Positions 1 through 7,921 of a stretch of 64,000 nucleotides of DNA are shown here, piece after piece; within the stretch, counting starts at the first letter, position 1, and each line of letters begins with the position of its first letter. The translations under genes and the position numbers were made by a program. The stretch is taken from assembly GCA_038238115.1 (NCBI GenBank), contig JBBRYB010000002.1:1-64000 (forward strand), read 5' to 3'. The notes under the pieces are model-generated. The model ran no database searches and was not told the DNA's origin. It saw only the letters and a list, made by a program, of their open reading frames with translations. Origin of the DNA: JBBRYB01 sp038238115. Lineage in GTDB: Bacteria > Actinomycetota > Actinomycetes > Propionibacteriales > Nocardioidaceae.

Positions 1-2
1 GG

Positions 3-284
3 TTGGTGCCCGTCCCGAGCGACTCCGGCCGGCGCATCGGCAACTTGCACCGCCCGCTGCGTTATAGCCGGCCGCTGCGCCACGTCTTTTACCTGTCGGC
101 GCAGACCAGCATGATGCGCGCCGGCCCGAACCGGGACTACTGCCTCAAGAAACGCGCCCGAGGCGCCACCCACAGCCAGGCCGTTATCGCCCTTGTCCGC
201 CGCCGGATCGATGTGCTCTGGGCCTTGCTCCGCGAGAACCGAACCTGGACCACGACACCGCCAGCGCTCGCTCAGGCAGCTTGA
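3..284 (+). CDS. IS110-family transposase, C-terminal end (enters from left edge)
   Basis: About 93 residues of the C-terminal transposase domain of an IS110/IS116/IS902-type DEDD recombinase. The run RIGNLHRPLRYSRPLRHVFY followed by SRDY-like NRDYCLKKRARG and a closing region with HSQAVIALVRRRIDVLWAL is typical of the end of that family. The reading frame is open at the window edge, so the true start and the catalytic N-terminal domain lie outside the window. The element ends shortly after the TGA and directly abuts the broken IS30 gene on the other strand, which suggests that it inserted into it. Whether the full copy is intact cannot be told. Confidence 0.8.
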   Translation: MVPVPSDSGRRIGNLHRPLRYSRPLRHVFYLSAQTSMMRAGPNRDYCLKKRARGATHSQAVIALVRRRIDVLWALLRENRTWTTTPPALAQAA

Positions 285-298
285 CAACAACATTGAGA

Positions 299-1170
299 TT
301 CCCAATGCCCGGGCACGGCCCGATCTTCAGCCTCGGCGGGACGCTGGCTGATCATCACCTCAGGCGTGATGAACTTCTTGCCCCTCTCCCGAGTCCTCGC
401 GCGGGGAACCCGCAGGGCACGGCCGGTGCGCAGGCACGCGGCCAGCTCGCGTCGTAGCGCACCGCGGCCTTGCACGTAAGCGCCTGGTAGATGGCCTCGT
501 GGCTGATTCGCATGGACTCGTCCTCCGGAAAGTCGACCTCCAGCCGGTGGCTGATCTGCTCCGGACTCCACGCCGTGGCCCACTGCCGGTCCTGCCGGTG
601 CGGCTTGTTCCGGCTGAACGACGCCGGCACGGTCGGGCCAGAAACCTCTGTTCCGTCTGGATGCCTGACCTTCCCAGACAGTCGGTCTTGCACATAGTCC
701 CGCAGCCGGTGGTCGGCGGCGAGCTTGGCGGTCTTGGGACGCTTGGCAGCCTGCTCGGCCTTCCACTGTGCCACCGAGGCCCGATAACCGCGCTGACTGG
801 CGCGAGTAGCGGCATTGCGACGCAGCTCGCGGGAGATCGTCGAGGCGTCACGACCGATCCTGCGGGCGATCTCCCGCACCCCGCGATCCTGGGCTCTCAG
901 CAGCGCGATCTCCTCCCGCTCAGCGAACGACAAGTACCGGCCGGAGGGCTCGGCAAGACTGATCGGTGACATGCCGCCACCGCGTCGAAACCAGCGCGTC
1001 CCAACCGGTCCCGACACGCCCACCGCGGCCGCCGCGTCCTCGCTCGTGAGGCCCTCGGCGATGCGCCGCCAAAACTCCCGTTCGACCACCCGCCGAGGCG
1101 GTGGCCTCCCCGGAGATCGCAGGGCTGGCCGGATCGCCCTATCGGCACGCTTCTGTCTGCGTTCCACCAT
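299..1170 (-). pseudogene. IS30-family transposase, frameshifted and truncated
   Basis: The N-terminal part carries the IS30 helix-turn-helix (SFAEREEIALLRAQ, then REIARRIGRDASTISRELRR) and runs to HEAIYQAL near position 485. There a single-base loss moves the homology to another frame, which continues as YVQGRGALRRELAACLRTGR up to EDRAVPGHWE. The family normally continues with GDLI, the first catalytic aspartate, but the sequence stops at PGHWE at 299, exactly where the IS110 end begins. The whole DDE core is therefore missing and the gene is dead. The far end near 1,200-1,222 resembles an IS30 terminus and lies inside an IS3 orfB. Confidence 0.8.
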
Positions 1171-1221
1171 CGAAGAACACCTCCATCATCGAGGTGTTGC
1201 GACGACCAGTTGAATCCGCCC

Positions 1222-1815
1222 TGGACAGCCGCGATCGGCGTGGAAGATCACCTGGTCGGGCAGGTCGCCGCGCAGGGTGTGGGCCATTCTGAGCGCCCGC
1301 TCGACCAGGTCGGTGCGCAGGTGGTCGTCGATGGCCCAGCCCAGCACCCGCCGCGAGCAGCCGTCGCGGACCGCGCACAGATACAGCCACCCCTGGTCGG
1401 TGCCGAGATGGGTGATGTCGCTTATCCACACCGCGTCGAGAGTGTCGCGGTCGAAGTCGCGGCAGACCAGGTCCGGGATCTGCGGCGAGGCTGGACCCGG
1501 CACGGTGGTGATGGGGGTGAACCTGCGTGGACTGATCCCGGTGATCTTGTTGTGTCTCATCAGCTTGGCGACTGTCTTGGCAGACACCGTCTCACCAGCG
1601 GCGCGGAGATCGGCGACGATCCGCGGTGACCCATAGACCTGGTCGGAGTCGTAGTGGAACTGCTTGATCTTGACCGTCAGCTCGGCCCGGCGCTGCTGCG
1701 CCACGCTAGGTCCGGCCGCCTGCCGCCGGGCCCGGGCGTAGTAGCCCGACCGCGACACCGCCAGCAGCCGCGCCATCCGGGCGACCTCGAAAGCGGCCTT
1801 CTGCGTGTCCATCAC
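1222..1815 (-). pseudogene. IS3-family transposase OrfB, truncated at C-terminus
   Basis: This is the catalytic half of an IS3-type transposase: MARLLAVSRSGYYARARRQ, then VYGSPRIVADLRAAG, then the rve core with VWISDITHLGTDQGWLYLCAV, whose first Asp of the DDE triad is in SDIT. It continues to VIFHADRGC, the second Asp. After HADRG the family should read CQYTS, but here homology ends and IS30 terminal sequence begins at about 1,222. The last third, with the catalytic Glu, is absent. The start is the GTG-ATG pair at 1,813-1,815 or a frameshift from orfA. The gene is inactive. Confidence 0.8.
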
Positions 1816-1864
1816 CTGGTAGGCCTCTACCGGTTCTGGTTCTCCGACACAAAGAAGGCCGTGG

Positions 1865-2137
1865 CTTTTTCAGGAACTCCCGGTCCATCCGCAGGTCGGT
1901 GTTCTCCACCCGCAGCCGCGCGAGCTCGGCGCGATCGTTGGCGTCCAACGCCGCCGGCGGATCATCGTCGTGAGCCCGCTCGATCGCGACCCACCGACCC
2001 AGCAGCTGCTCACCGACCCCGATCTCACGGGCCACCGTCGCGATCGGCCTTCCCGTCTCGATCACCAACCGAGCAGCGTCACGACGATACGCCGGCGCGT
2101 AGCTCTTCCTCTTCCCCTTCCAGACATGTGGACATCC
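1865..2137 (-). pseudogene. IS3-family OrfA (helix-turn-helix) with one-base deletion
   Basis: Recognisable as IS3 OrfA from GKRKSYAPAYRRDAARLV, the HTH region TVAREIGVGEQLLGRWVAIE and the leucine-zipper-like end RAELARLRVENTDLRMDREF. After FLKK near 1,867 the frame runs into unrelated residues. Reading one base back gives ATAFFVSENQNR and a TAG stop, the normal OrfA end, so one base seems to be missing from the A-rich run. A natural start codon is not obvious in this frame: an ATG at 2,137 lies in a neighbouring frame. The left terminus of the element is probably the TGGACACCTTGATAGCGGG run near 2,172. Confidence 0.65.
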
Positions 2138-2232
2138 TCTCGGCAGGATCACAGATCCCGCTATCAAGGTGTCCACCAAACGGGGCGAACCCCAGAGCAC
2201 TCGGCTTGGCCGGACCCGTTCCTTGCCAAGGG

Positions 2233-2400
2233 CACCAGGCATAGAACCCATTGACGTTCTGGACGCGTCGCCTGGTGAGCTCTTCACGCCGGTCGGTGAG
2301 CATCCGCAGCCCCTCGAGGTCACCGGCGACTTTCAACACAACAGACCTTCGGTGCGGACCGCGACGATCCCGATCGAGTGCGCTGTCTCGCCGTGATGGG
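2233..2400 (-). pseudogene. IS110-family transposase internal fragment
   Basis: Two overlapping frames give short pieces that fit the middle of an IS110 transposase: AHSIGIVAVRTEGL, then after a frame change GDLEGLRMLTDRREELTRRR followed by VQNVN. Homology stops at both sides after some 50 residues, and no start or catalytic core is present. It is a dead scar next to the IS3 terminus, distinct from the IS110 end at the window's left edge. The call rests on motif recall only. Confidence 0.5.
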
Positions 2401-2500
2401 ACGGGCAGCACAGAAGGGATTCAGCAATACTGGAAGTGCGGCTGTCCCCCTCCCGGCGGGTGGGCTTAAACAGGCAGGCTCAGCCTCGAGGTGGCTCGAC

Positions 2501-2704
2501 GTGGCTGTGGATGCGGTGCGGGCGCAGCTGGTCGACGACCAGGCGGCGTACCTGCGCGCCATGAGCTCCGTGGTCGAGGAGACCCCCGGTTTCGCAGTCG
2601 TCGGCGAGGCCTCGTCCGGCGAAGAGTGCGTCTTTGTGGCCGCGCAGGTGGTCCCGACCTCGTGCTGATGAATGTGGATCTGCCCGGCATCGAAGGCGTG
2701 CAGG
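2501..2704 (+). pseudogene. NarL/FixJ-type response-regulator receiver fragment
   Basis: The N-terminal receiver half of a LuxR-type response regulator is readable: VRAQLVDDQAAYLRAMSSVV, then FAVVGEASSGEECVFVAA. After about 2,640 the frame must shift by one to continue as PDLVLMNVDLPGIEGVQ, the phosphoacceptor loop (usually LMDVNLPG). It then stops resembling the family. No HTH output domain follows. The acidic DD pair and loop are kept, but the order Asn-Val-Asp at the acceptor site is abnormal. This is a fragment of a once complete gene, stranded among mobile DNA. Confidence 0.65.
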
Positions 2705-2884
2705 CCCCCGGCACGTCTCCAGACAGCCCTGTACGAATGCGATTCATCGCCAGCATCCTGGGTGATTGCTGGTTAGGCACAAGCTCCGACACCGCTTCGC
2801 CACAACCGCCTAAGCGCCTCTGGCACCATTCCGGGATGAATGAGCAGCCCATGGACCCGGTGACGCTTGAGGAGGCGGTCCGCG

Positions 2885-3076
2885 CACGTCTCCTGGTTAC
2901 TCGCCGAAGGATCCGACCTCAAGTCCGTGATGGAACGGATGGGCCACGCCCAGATTTAAACCACCCAGAACTACCTCCACTCGCTACCCGAAGCCGACCG
3001 CAAGAACCTCGACGCCCTCGCCGAGCACGCCAACGCCACCAACGGCCTCAAGGAACAAGCCACCGGGCCGGTATAG
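2885..3076 (+). pseudogene. Tyrosine integrase C-terminal fragment with internal stop
   Basis: The 64 codons read HVSWLLAEGSDLKSVMERMG, HAQI, a TAA stop, then TTQNYLHSLPEADRKNLDAL and a tail to TAG. This is the end of a phage-type tyrosine recombinase, including the GH(A) box and the nucleophilic tyrosine in TTQNYLH. The in-frame TAA between the GHAQI box and the nucleophile, and the lack of any upstream catalytic domain, show it is a relic. It may mark the edge of a former integrated element together with the IS remnants on its left. Confidence 0.75.
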
Positions 3077-3180
3077 GGGCCCGACATCGGTGCTGAGTGG
3101 GTGCCGTGCCGTCGTGGTGGGGCGGCGCGATCGCACCCTGAGCCCGCGACGAGTTGCAAGCACCTCGGGATGCCGCGGTC

Positions 3181-3672
3181 TTACGACCTGGGTCGTCGGG
3201 CGAAGAAGTCCATCGCGGTAAACGACAACACGACGTCCTCATCCTGGTTGCGTGCCTCGACGGCCGAGTGCACGAGTCCCCGGTCAGGTTTGGAGCGCGA
3301 CGTACGCGCCTCGGCTACCGTGACACGGATGCGCAGGCGGTCACCCGGCCGCACCGGCCGCGGCCAGCGGATCTCGTCGAGGCCGGGCGAGGCCAGGCTG
3401 GCCACGTGGGAGATGTAGTGGTCGACGTAGAGACGCATGCACGCGGCGATCGTGTGCACACCGCTAGCGATCAACCCGTCGAACGGCCCCGTCGCCGACC
3501 AGGCCGGGTCGGTGTGGATCAACTGCGGGTCGTAGTGCCGGGCAAAGGCGACGATCTCCGTCTCGCTCAGGCTCGCGTGACCGAACTCATAGACGGACCC
3601 GGCCACGTAGTCCTCGAACCACCGGTCGCCGATCGGCGCAGAGAGGTCGGCCGCCCCGAGTGGCCCGGTCAT
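3181..3672 (-). CDS. MaoC-family hot-dog dehydratase
   Basis: The 163-residue protein has the R-specific enoyl-CoA hydratase (MaoC) pattern: RWFEDYVAGSVYEFGHASLS, then the catalytic-type segment FARHYDPQLIHTDPAWSATG and the strand region LIASGVHTIA, followed by IRWPRPVRPGDRLRIRVTV. Asp and His of the hydratase site are present in YDPQLIHTD. It would hydrate an acyl-CoA double bond in the cytosol; the substrate is unknown. ATG at 3,672 overlaps the stop of the SRPBCC gene, so it is the third gene of a short operon with the nitroreductase-like gene. Confidence 0.85.
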   Translation of the reverse strand: MTGPLGAADLSAPIGDRWFEDYVAGSVYEFGHASLSETEIVAFARHYDPQLIHTDPAWSATGPFDGLIASGVHTIAACMRLYVDHYISHVASLASPGLDEIRWPRPVRPGDRLRIRVTVAEARTSRSKPDRGLVHSAVEARNQDEDVVLSFTAMDFFARRPRS

Positions 3673-4191
3673 CACCGGGCCTCTTCACCTGCGTCGGTGG
3701 ACTCAGCAATCCGCTTGATCGCGGCGAGCGTCTTCGGGATGCCGTCGAGCGCCTGCTGCGTGCGGTCGGTGATCTGAAGGTGCCCCCCGTCACCGAACTT
3801 CTCCTCGAACATAGCGATCCCGCCCGGCAGGAACTCCCAGTACTCGGTCAGCGTCGTCCCCTTCCCGGTCTCCACTGGGGCGAGGGTGAAGCCCCAGCGG
3901 ACGAAGCTGCCACCCACCACCCAGGCGAACTCGCGACCGCGCTCGGCCGCCACCACCTCCGACCGGGTCTCCCAGGTTCGGTGCGGGAGGTTCATTGCGC
4001 CCGGTGAACCAGGCACCGACCTGACCGGCCTCGACCTCGTCGTCCCACCAGCACGACGTACAGACCGGGCTCCACTCGCCGGTGCGGGTGATGTCGGAGA
4101 CCAGGTCGTAGAAAGCCTCGGCCGACGCCTCGACAGTGACGGACTCCTGGTGACTGCGGATGCTCGTCTGACTCAATACGTCCACCCTCAC
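3672..4191 (-). pseudogene. SRPBCC (polyketide-cyclase-like) protein, frameshifted
   Basis: The first part (GTG at 4,191) reads VTVEASAEAFYDLVSDITRT then GEWSPVCTSCWWDDE and QVGAWFTGRNE, the usual start of a START/SRPBCC lipid-binding fold. Near 3,990-4,000 the homology moves to another frame, continuing PHRTWETRSEVVAAERGREF and FTLAPVETGKGTTLTEYWEF to the end at 3,672. One inserted or lost base explains it. Both halves look otherwise healthy, so a sequencing error or a very recent mutation is possible. It lies between the nitroreductase-like and MaoC genes, with 9 bp and a 1-3 bp overlap as spacing. Confidence 0.7.
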
Positions 4192-4200
4192 AAACCGAGG

Positions 4201-4938
4201 TCACTTCTTCTGGCGCCGGCTGCCGCCGTGCCAGTCCTCCTGCTGACCGACCGTATCGGCGTCGACTCCGAGCGCGGCCAGCTGTGGCTGCTCACGCAAG
4301 CTGCGCTTGAGCTCGGCGAAACCCGGGAAGCGGGCCAGCCCGACCACGTGGTCCCACAGCTCGGCGGCCGAGTCCTCGCGTGGCAGCCGGCTGATCACCG
4401 GCCCGAAGAAGGCCACACCGGCGGGTGGCTCGAAGTGGATGATCGGCGTGCCCACGTCCTTACCCGTCAACGAGAGCGCCTCGTCGGTCTCCTGCCGAAT
4501 CTCAAGGTCCCAGGACTCGTCGTCGAGAGCGTCCGCCAGCTCCAGCGGCAGGCCCGCCTCGGCCAGAATCGGCTCCGCGAACTCGCGCGTTCCACGCCGC
4601 TCACGCGTCTCACCCTCACTGCGGTGCTCGTCCGGGTCGGGGGCGGTGTCGAAGATGTGCGCCCCGAACGCGGCGTACAACGGTGCAATCGCCTCGCGGC
4701 CATGCTCCACTCGTGCCCGAGCAGCCACCCGCAGCAGCCGGAGCCCGGCGGTGTGGCCGGCTTCGTACTCAGGCGGGAAGTGCGCGTCGTAGTCGACCTC
4801 GGCGTTGATCAGGCGCAACGAGATGAACCGCCAGTCCACGGTGTAGTCGCGCTGCGCCTGCACCTGCCGCACCCACTTGCTGGTCATCCAGGCGAAGGGG
4901 CACACCGGGTCGAAGTAGAAGTTGATGTCGGCGTCCAT
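4201..4938 (-). CDS. DsbA-like mycothiol-dependent nitroreductase family protein
   Basis: 245 residues with a thioredoxin-like DsbA fold. The opening INFYFDPVCPFAWMTSKWVR, the helix IAPLYAAFGAHIFD, the cis-Pro region DVGTPIIHFEPPAGVAFFGP and the tail ISRLPREDSAAELWDHVVGL match the family of Mycobacterium tuberculosis Rv2466c. That enzyme uses reduced mycothiol and has CPWC at the active site. Here the site is CPFA, so only the first cysteine remains. Family members with CPxA are common as far as I recall, so it may be a monothiol type. It is first in an operon with SRPBCC and MaoC genes. Confidence 0.8.
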   Translation of the reverse strand: MDADINFYFDPVCPFAWMTSKWVRQVQAQRDYTVDWRFISLRLINAEVDYDAHFPPEYEAGHTAGLRLLRVAARARVEHGREAIAPLYAAFGAHIFDTAPDPDEHRSEGETRERRGTREFAEPILAEAGLPLELADALDDESWDLEIRQETDEALSLTGKDVGTPIIHFEPPAGVAFFGPVISRLPREDSAAELWDHVVGLARFPGFAELKRSLREQPQLAALGVDADTVGQQEDWHGGSRRQKK

Positions 4939-4989
4939 GCGTCCACCCTAGGTCGGTGCCCCTGACGCGACTGAGGTCGACCTGACGCG

Positions 4990-5714
4990 GTGAGCTCGAC
5001 GAGCGCCCACTCATTCAGAACTTGCTTTGGAGCAGGCTCGGTCGAGACCGCGGCGAGCGCTGCCGAGCAGTTCGCGCAGCAGGGCGGCCGGGAGCTGCTC
5101 GTCACCGGCGGTGAACCCTTCCTCCATCCCGACCTGGGCGAACTCGTGGCCAGGACCGCGGAGCACGTACCGGTCACCGTGCTGACCAATGCGATGGTCT
5201 ACGCACGGGGTCGGCGCCGCGAGGCCCTGGAGTCCTTCGACCGCGACCGGGTGACGCTCCAGATCAGCCTGGACTCCGCAGGCCCGGAGCTGCACGACCG
5301 GAAGCGTGGCGCCGGGTCGCACCGCCGCTCCCTGCAGAGCATCCAGCTGGCCCGGGAGCTCGACTTCCGGGTCGGGTGGCGACGATCTACCTGCCCGAAG
5401 ACGCCCCCGCTGCCGGAGACCTCCACGACACCTTGGCTGACCTCGGGATCGCGGAGGAGGACCGCCTGATCCGACCGGTCGCTGCGGAGGGCCACGCCGA
5501 GGACGGTGTCGAGCTCACGCTGGACTCCGTCGAACCCGAGCCCACCCAGACCGCGGACGGCGCCTGGTGGCACCCCATCGGTGTCACCAACCGGCACGTG
5601 CGGGTGGCCGACGCACCCCTGCCGCTCGCGCACATCCTCGACGTCGTCCGAGACGTGGTGGCCGTCCAGGCCGCCGCCGGCTCCCAGGGACGTTCGGTCT
5701 TCCGCTGCACCTGA
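4990..5714 (+). pseudogene. Radical SAM protein remnant, N-terminus lost and frameshifted
   Basis: The segment around 5,080-5,370 shows the radical SAM barrel after its cluster motif: GRELLVTGGEPFLHPDLGEL (GGEP box), VPVTVLTNAMVYARGRR and VTLQISLDSAGPELHDRKRG. The CxxxCxxC loop that binds the iron-sulfur cluster should precede it but is not found, so the start is deleted. Near 5,375 the frame shifts and the rest reads VATIYLPEDAPAAGDLHDTL up to a TGA at 5,714. Without the cluster loop it cannot be catalytic. What its former product modified is unknown. Confidence 0.7.
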
Positions 5715-5960
5715 CTCGTCCCCGAGCCCGTCGAAGCGACTTCCAGTAGCTCCCCATCAGCACGACATTGACGCGACCGCGGTTGTGGGGGTGGTGGGCG
5801 CTTCCGGCCCTGGCCGACTGCTGGCGGACGGCCTGGTCTGCTTCACCTTCGCGGCAGTTAGTGCCAGCCTCCTGGCTTCAGTGACCATCAGCCTTGGTTC
5901 CGAGCTCCCTCGGGCGAGCCATCGGGACGGTTACGCGCGCCTGACACCGGCCCACTCGGT

Positions 5961-7127
5961 TCACCCCTTCGTCGAACGCGTGGCCACGCTCGCATCGGTC
6001 ACGGTCGCATGGACCCGTGGGGCAGAATCGCTGACCCGCGCCGGCGGCGGAGGTGTGGCGCTCACGCCAGGCTCAGGGACGATCCACAGTTCACCCGATC
6101 CCGGGAGGAGCACGCCGGTACGGTCGCCCGGCCGCAGCGTGGTCCCGAGGCGGGCTTCGACCTCCACCCTCGTTCGGTCATCGCCACGGGCCCGGTCGAG
6201 CTCTACGACCACGTCCCGGTGCGGCCCGGACTGGCGTACCTGCACGACGCGGCCCGTCAGCGCAGCAGTCGTCTCGGGAGGGACGAGGGCAAGACGTTCC
6301 TTGCGAGCCAGGAGGATGGCACGTCCTGCTACGTGCGCCGTGGGAGGAACTGCGAACGCGCCGAGGCGTGAGTGGTGGACACCGGACTCGACGGTTCCGG
6401 GCAGCTCGTTAAACGCGCCCACGAGCCGGGCGACCGCCAACGTGCTCGGCTTCGTGTAGAGCGCCTGGATGGTGTCGAACTGCTCGATGCGTCCTTCGAC
6501 CAGGACAGCGACCCGGTCGGCCAGCCCGGCCTCGTCCAGGTCGTGAGTGACGATCACGATCGTGGGGTCGAGCGCAGCGCGAAGCTCAGCCAACAACTGG
6601 TGCATCGAGGTCCGCAGGCCAGTGTCGAGGGCGCTGAACGGCTCGTCGAGGAGCATCACCCGGCGGCTGGCGGCAAGAGCCCGGGCCAGGGCAACGCGCT
6701 GCTCCTGGCCGCCGGAGAGCTGCCGTGGCCTGCGCCTGGCGAGGTCCCCCAGGTGGACCAGGTCGAGGTACCGCTGCGCGGCAGCCCGGCTCTGCGAGCG
6801 GCTCCGGCCGCGCAGCCGGTCCGCGAAGGCGACGTTGTCGAGCACGCTGAGGTGCGGGAAGAGGTGCGGTTTCTGGAACATGACCGTGAGGTCGCGCCGC
6901 TCCGGTGGAACGCCCAGGACGCTGGTCCCGTCGAGCAGCACGTCGCCCGACTCCGCCGGCTCCAAGCCGGCCGCGACCCTGAGCAGGGTGGTCTTGCCGG
7001 ATCCGGAGGGTCCGAGCACGGCGACCATCTGCCCGTCTTGGACCTCGAGGTCGACCTCCGTAAGTGTCGGGTGCTCGGCACCGGGGTGGCGGTGGGTGAT
7101 CGCAAGCAGTTTCAGAGCCGCGGTCAT
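5961..7127 (-). CDS. ABC importer ATPase of YnjBCD-like system
   Basis: The 388-residue ATPase has Walker A GPSGSGKT (39-46), LSGGQ (137-141), Walker B with VMLLDEP and a switch His in VTHDLDE. A C-terminal regulatory region of about 130 residues follows, with TOBE-like strands (ALTGRVVQVRQSGPHRDVVV). It is longer than E. coli YnjD (about 217 residues) and closer in build to PotA/FbpC. The ATG at 7,127 lies in an ATGA overlap with the upstream permease, so this is the last gene of binding protein, permease, permease, ATPase. It would power uptake of the unknown ligand of the YnjB-like protein. Confidence 0.88.
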   Translation of the reverse strand: MTAALKLLAITHRHPGAEHPTLTEVDLEVQDGQMVAVLGPSGSGKTTLLRVAAGLEPAESGDVLLDGTSVLGVPPERRDLTVMFQKPHLFPHLSVLDNVAFADRLRGRSRSQSRAAAQRYLDLVHLGDLARRRPRQLSGGQEQRVALARALAASRRVMLLDEPFSALDTGLRTSMHQLLAELRAALDPTIVIVTHDLDEAGLADRVAVLVEGRIEQFDTIQALYTKPSTLAVARLVGAFNELPGTVESGVHHSRLGAFAVPPTAHVAGRAILLARKERLALVPPETTAALTGRVVQVRQSGPHRDVVVELDRARGDDRTRVEVEARLGTTLRPGDRTGVLLPGSGELWIVPEPGVSATPPPPARVSDSAPRVHATVTDASVATRSTKG

Positions 7128-7921
7128 GAGTGCGCCGCCGTCCTTCGGCGCGAGGCCGCGTAGGTGAAGACCGCCAGGGCTACCAGTGGTGGCAGGCTGG
7201 CGGAGAGGGCCAGGGTCGAGGTGAGGGAGTCGTTGCCGGACCCGGCTGCGGAGGAGCCGATCAGCATGGGTGCGGTGACGATCTGGCCGCCACCGATGAG
7301 CAGGGTGACGGCGTAGTCGCTCCACCCGACCAGGAAGGCCAGGCCCGTTGCGGTGACAAGCCCGGTGGTGGCGGCCGGGAGCGTCACCCGGCGACGAGCC
7401 TGACGCGAACTGGCGCCCAGGACGCGGGCCTGCTCCTCCAGGGCAGGGTCCAGTGCGAGGTAGGTGGCCCGCATGGTGAAGGTGGTGTAGGGCAGCGCGA
7501 ACACGCTCAGGACCAGGACCACGGCCACTTCTCCCGGCACGCGGAGTCGCAGGATGACCACATCGAGGCCCATGGCGACCGCGAACGGGGCGAGCACGAC
7601 AGGCGCGAGCAGCACGATCGACGGCAGCGCTGGCCGTCGCAGGAGCCGCCACCCGAGCGCCCGTCCTGCCAGAACGCCGAGGGGGGTAGCGATCAGCGCG
7701 ACGGCCAGGCCCAAAAGAGCGGACCGGACCAGGGCGGTGAGCATCCCGGCGTCGAGCGCCTCCTGCCACCCGCGCAGACCGAAGTCCTGCGGCAGCCGTG
7801 CGGTGCCTGACCAACGTGACGCGACCACCCACAGCAATAACGGGGTCAGGGGAACGAGCAGCCAGAACAGCACCAGGGCAGGGATCGCGGTGTGGTTTGG
7901 CTGGTGTGCCGTGCGCCTCAC
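7124..7921 (-). CDS. ABC importer permease (second half of YnjC-like pair)
   Basis: 265 residues with about six hydrophobic segments, starting LVLFWLLVPLTPLLLWVVAS. The cytoplasmic coupling loop of binding-protein-dependent permeases reads EEQARVLGASSRQARRRVTL (the EAA motif), followed by the GWSDYAVTLLIGGG segment typical of thiamine, Fe or polyamine permeases. It overlaps the ATPase downstream by 4 bp and the other permease upstream by 4 bp. E. coli YnjC joins two such halves in one chain; here they are separate genes, presumably forming a heterodimer. Confidence 0.85.
   Translation of the reverse strand: MRRTAHQPNHTAIPALVLFWLLVPLTPLLLWVVASRWSGTARLPQDFGLRGWQEALDAGMLTALVRSALLGLAVALIATPLGVLAGRALGWRLLRRPALPSIVLLAPVVLAPFAVAMGLDVVILRLRVPGEVAVVLVLSVFALPYTTFTMRATYLALDPALEEQARVLGASSRQARRRVTLPAATTGLVTATGLAFLVGWSDYAVTLLIGGGQIVTAPMLIGSSAAGSGNDSLTSTLALSASLPPLVALAVFTYAASRRRTAAHS

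Larger units (their letters stand above)
1186..2172 (-). mobile_element. IS3-family element remnant, interrupted by IS30
   Basis: The stretch holds decayed orfA and a truncated orfB of one IS3-family element. Its left end is placed near 2,172, where a TGGACA-type terminus is visible. The right end is missing because an IS30 copy begins at about 1,222. With the IS110 end at 1-284 cutting the IS30, three families are nested: IS3 is oldest, IS30 is in it, and IS110 is youngest. Exact target duplications were not identified. Confidence 0.6.

Noticed and set aside
6372..7163. Plus-strand 263-codon frame over the ABC ATPase
   Set aside because: Shadow of the minus-strand ATPase, whose Walker and signature motifs are all present.
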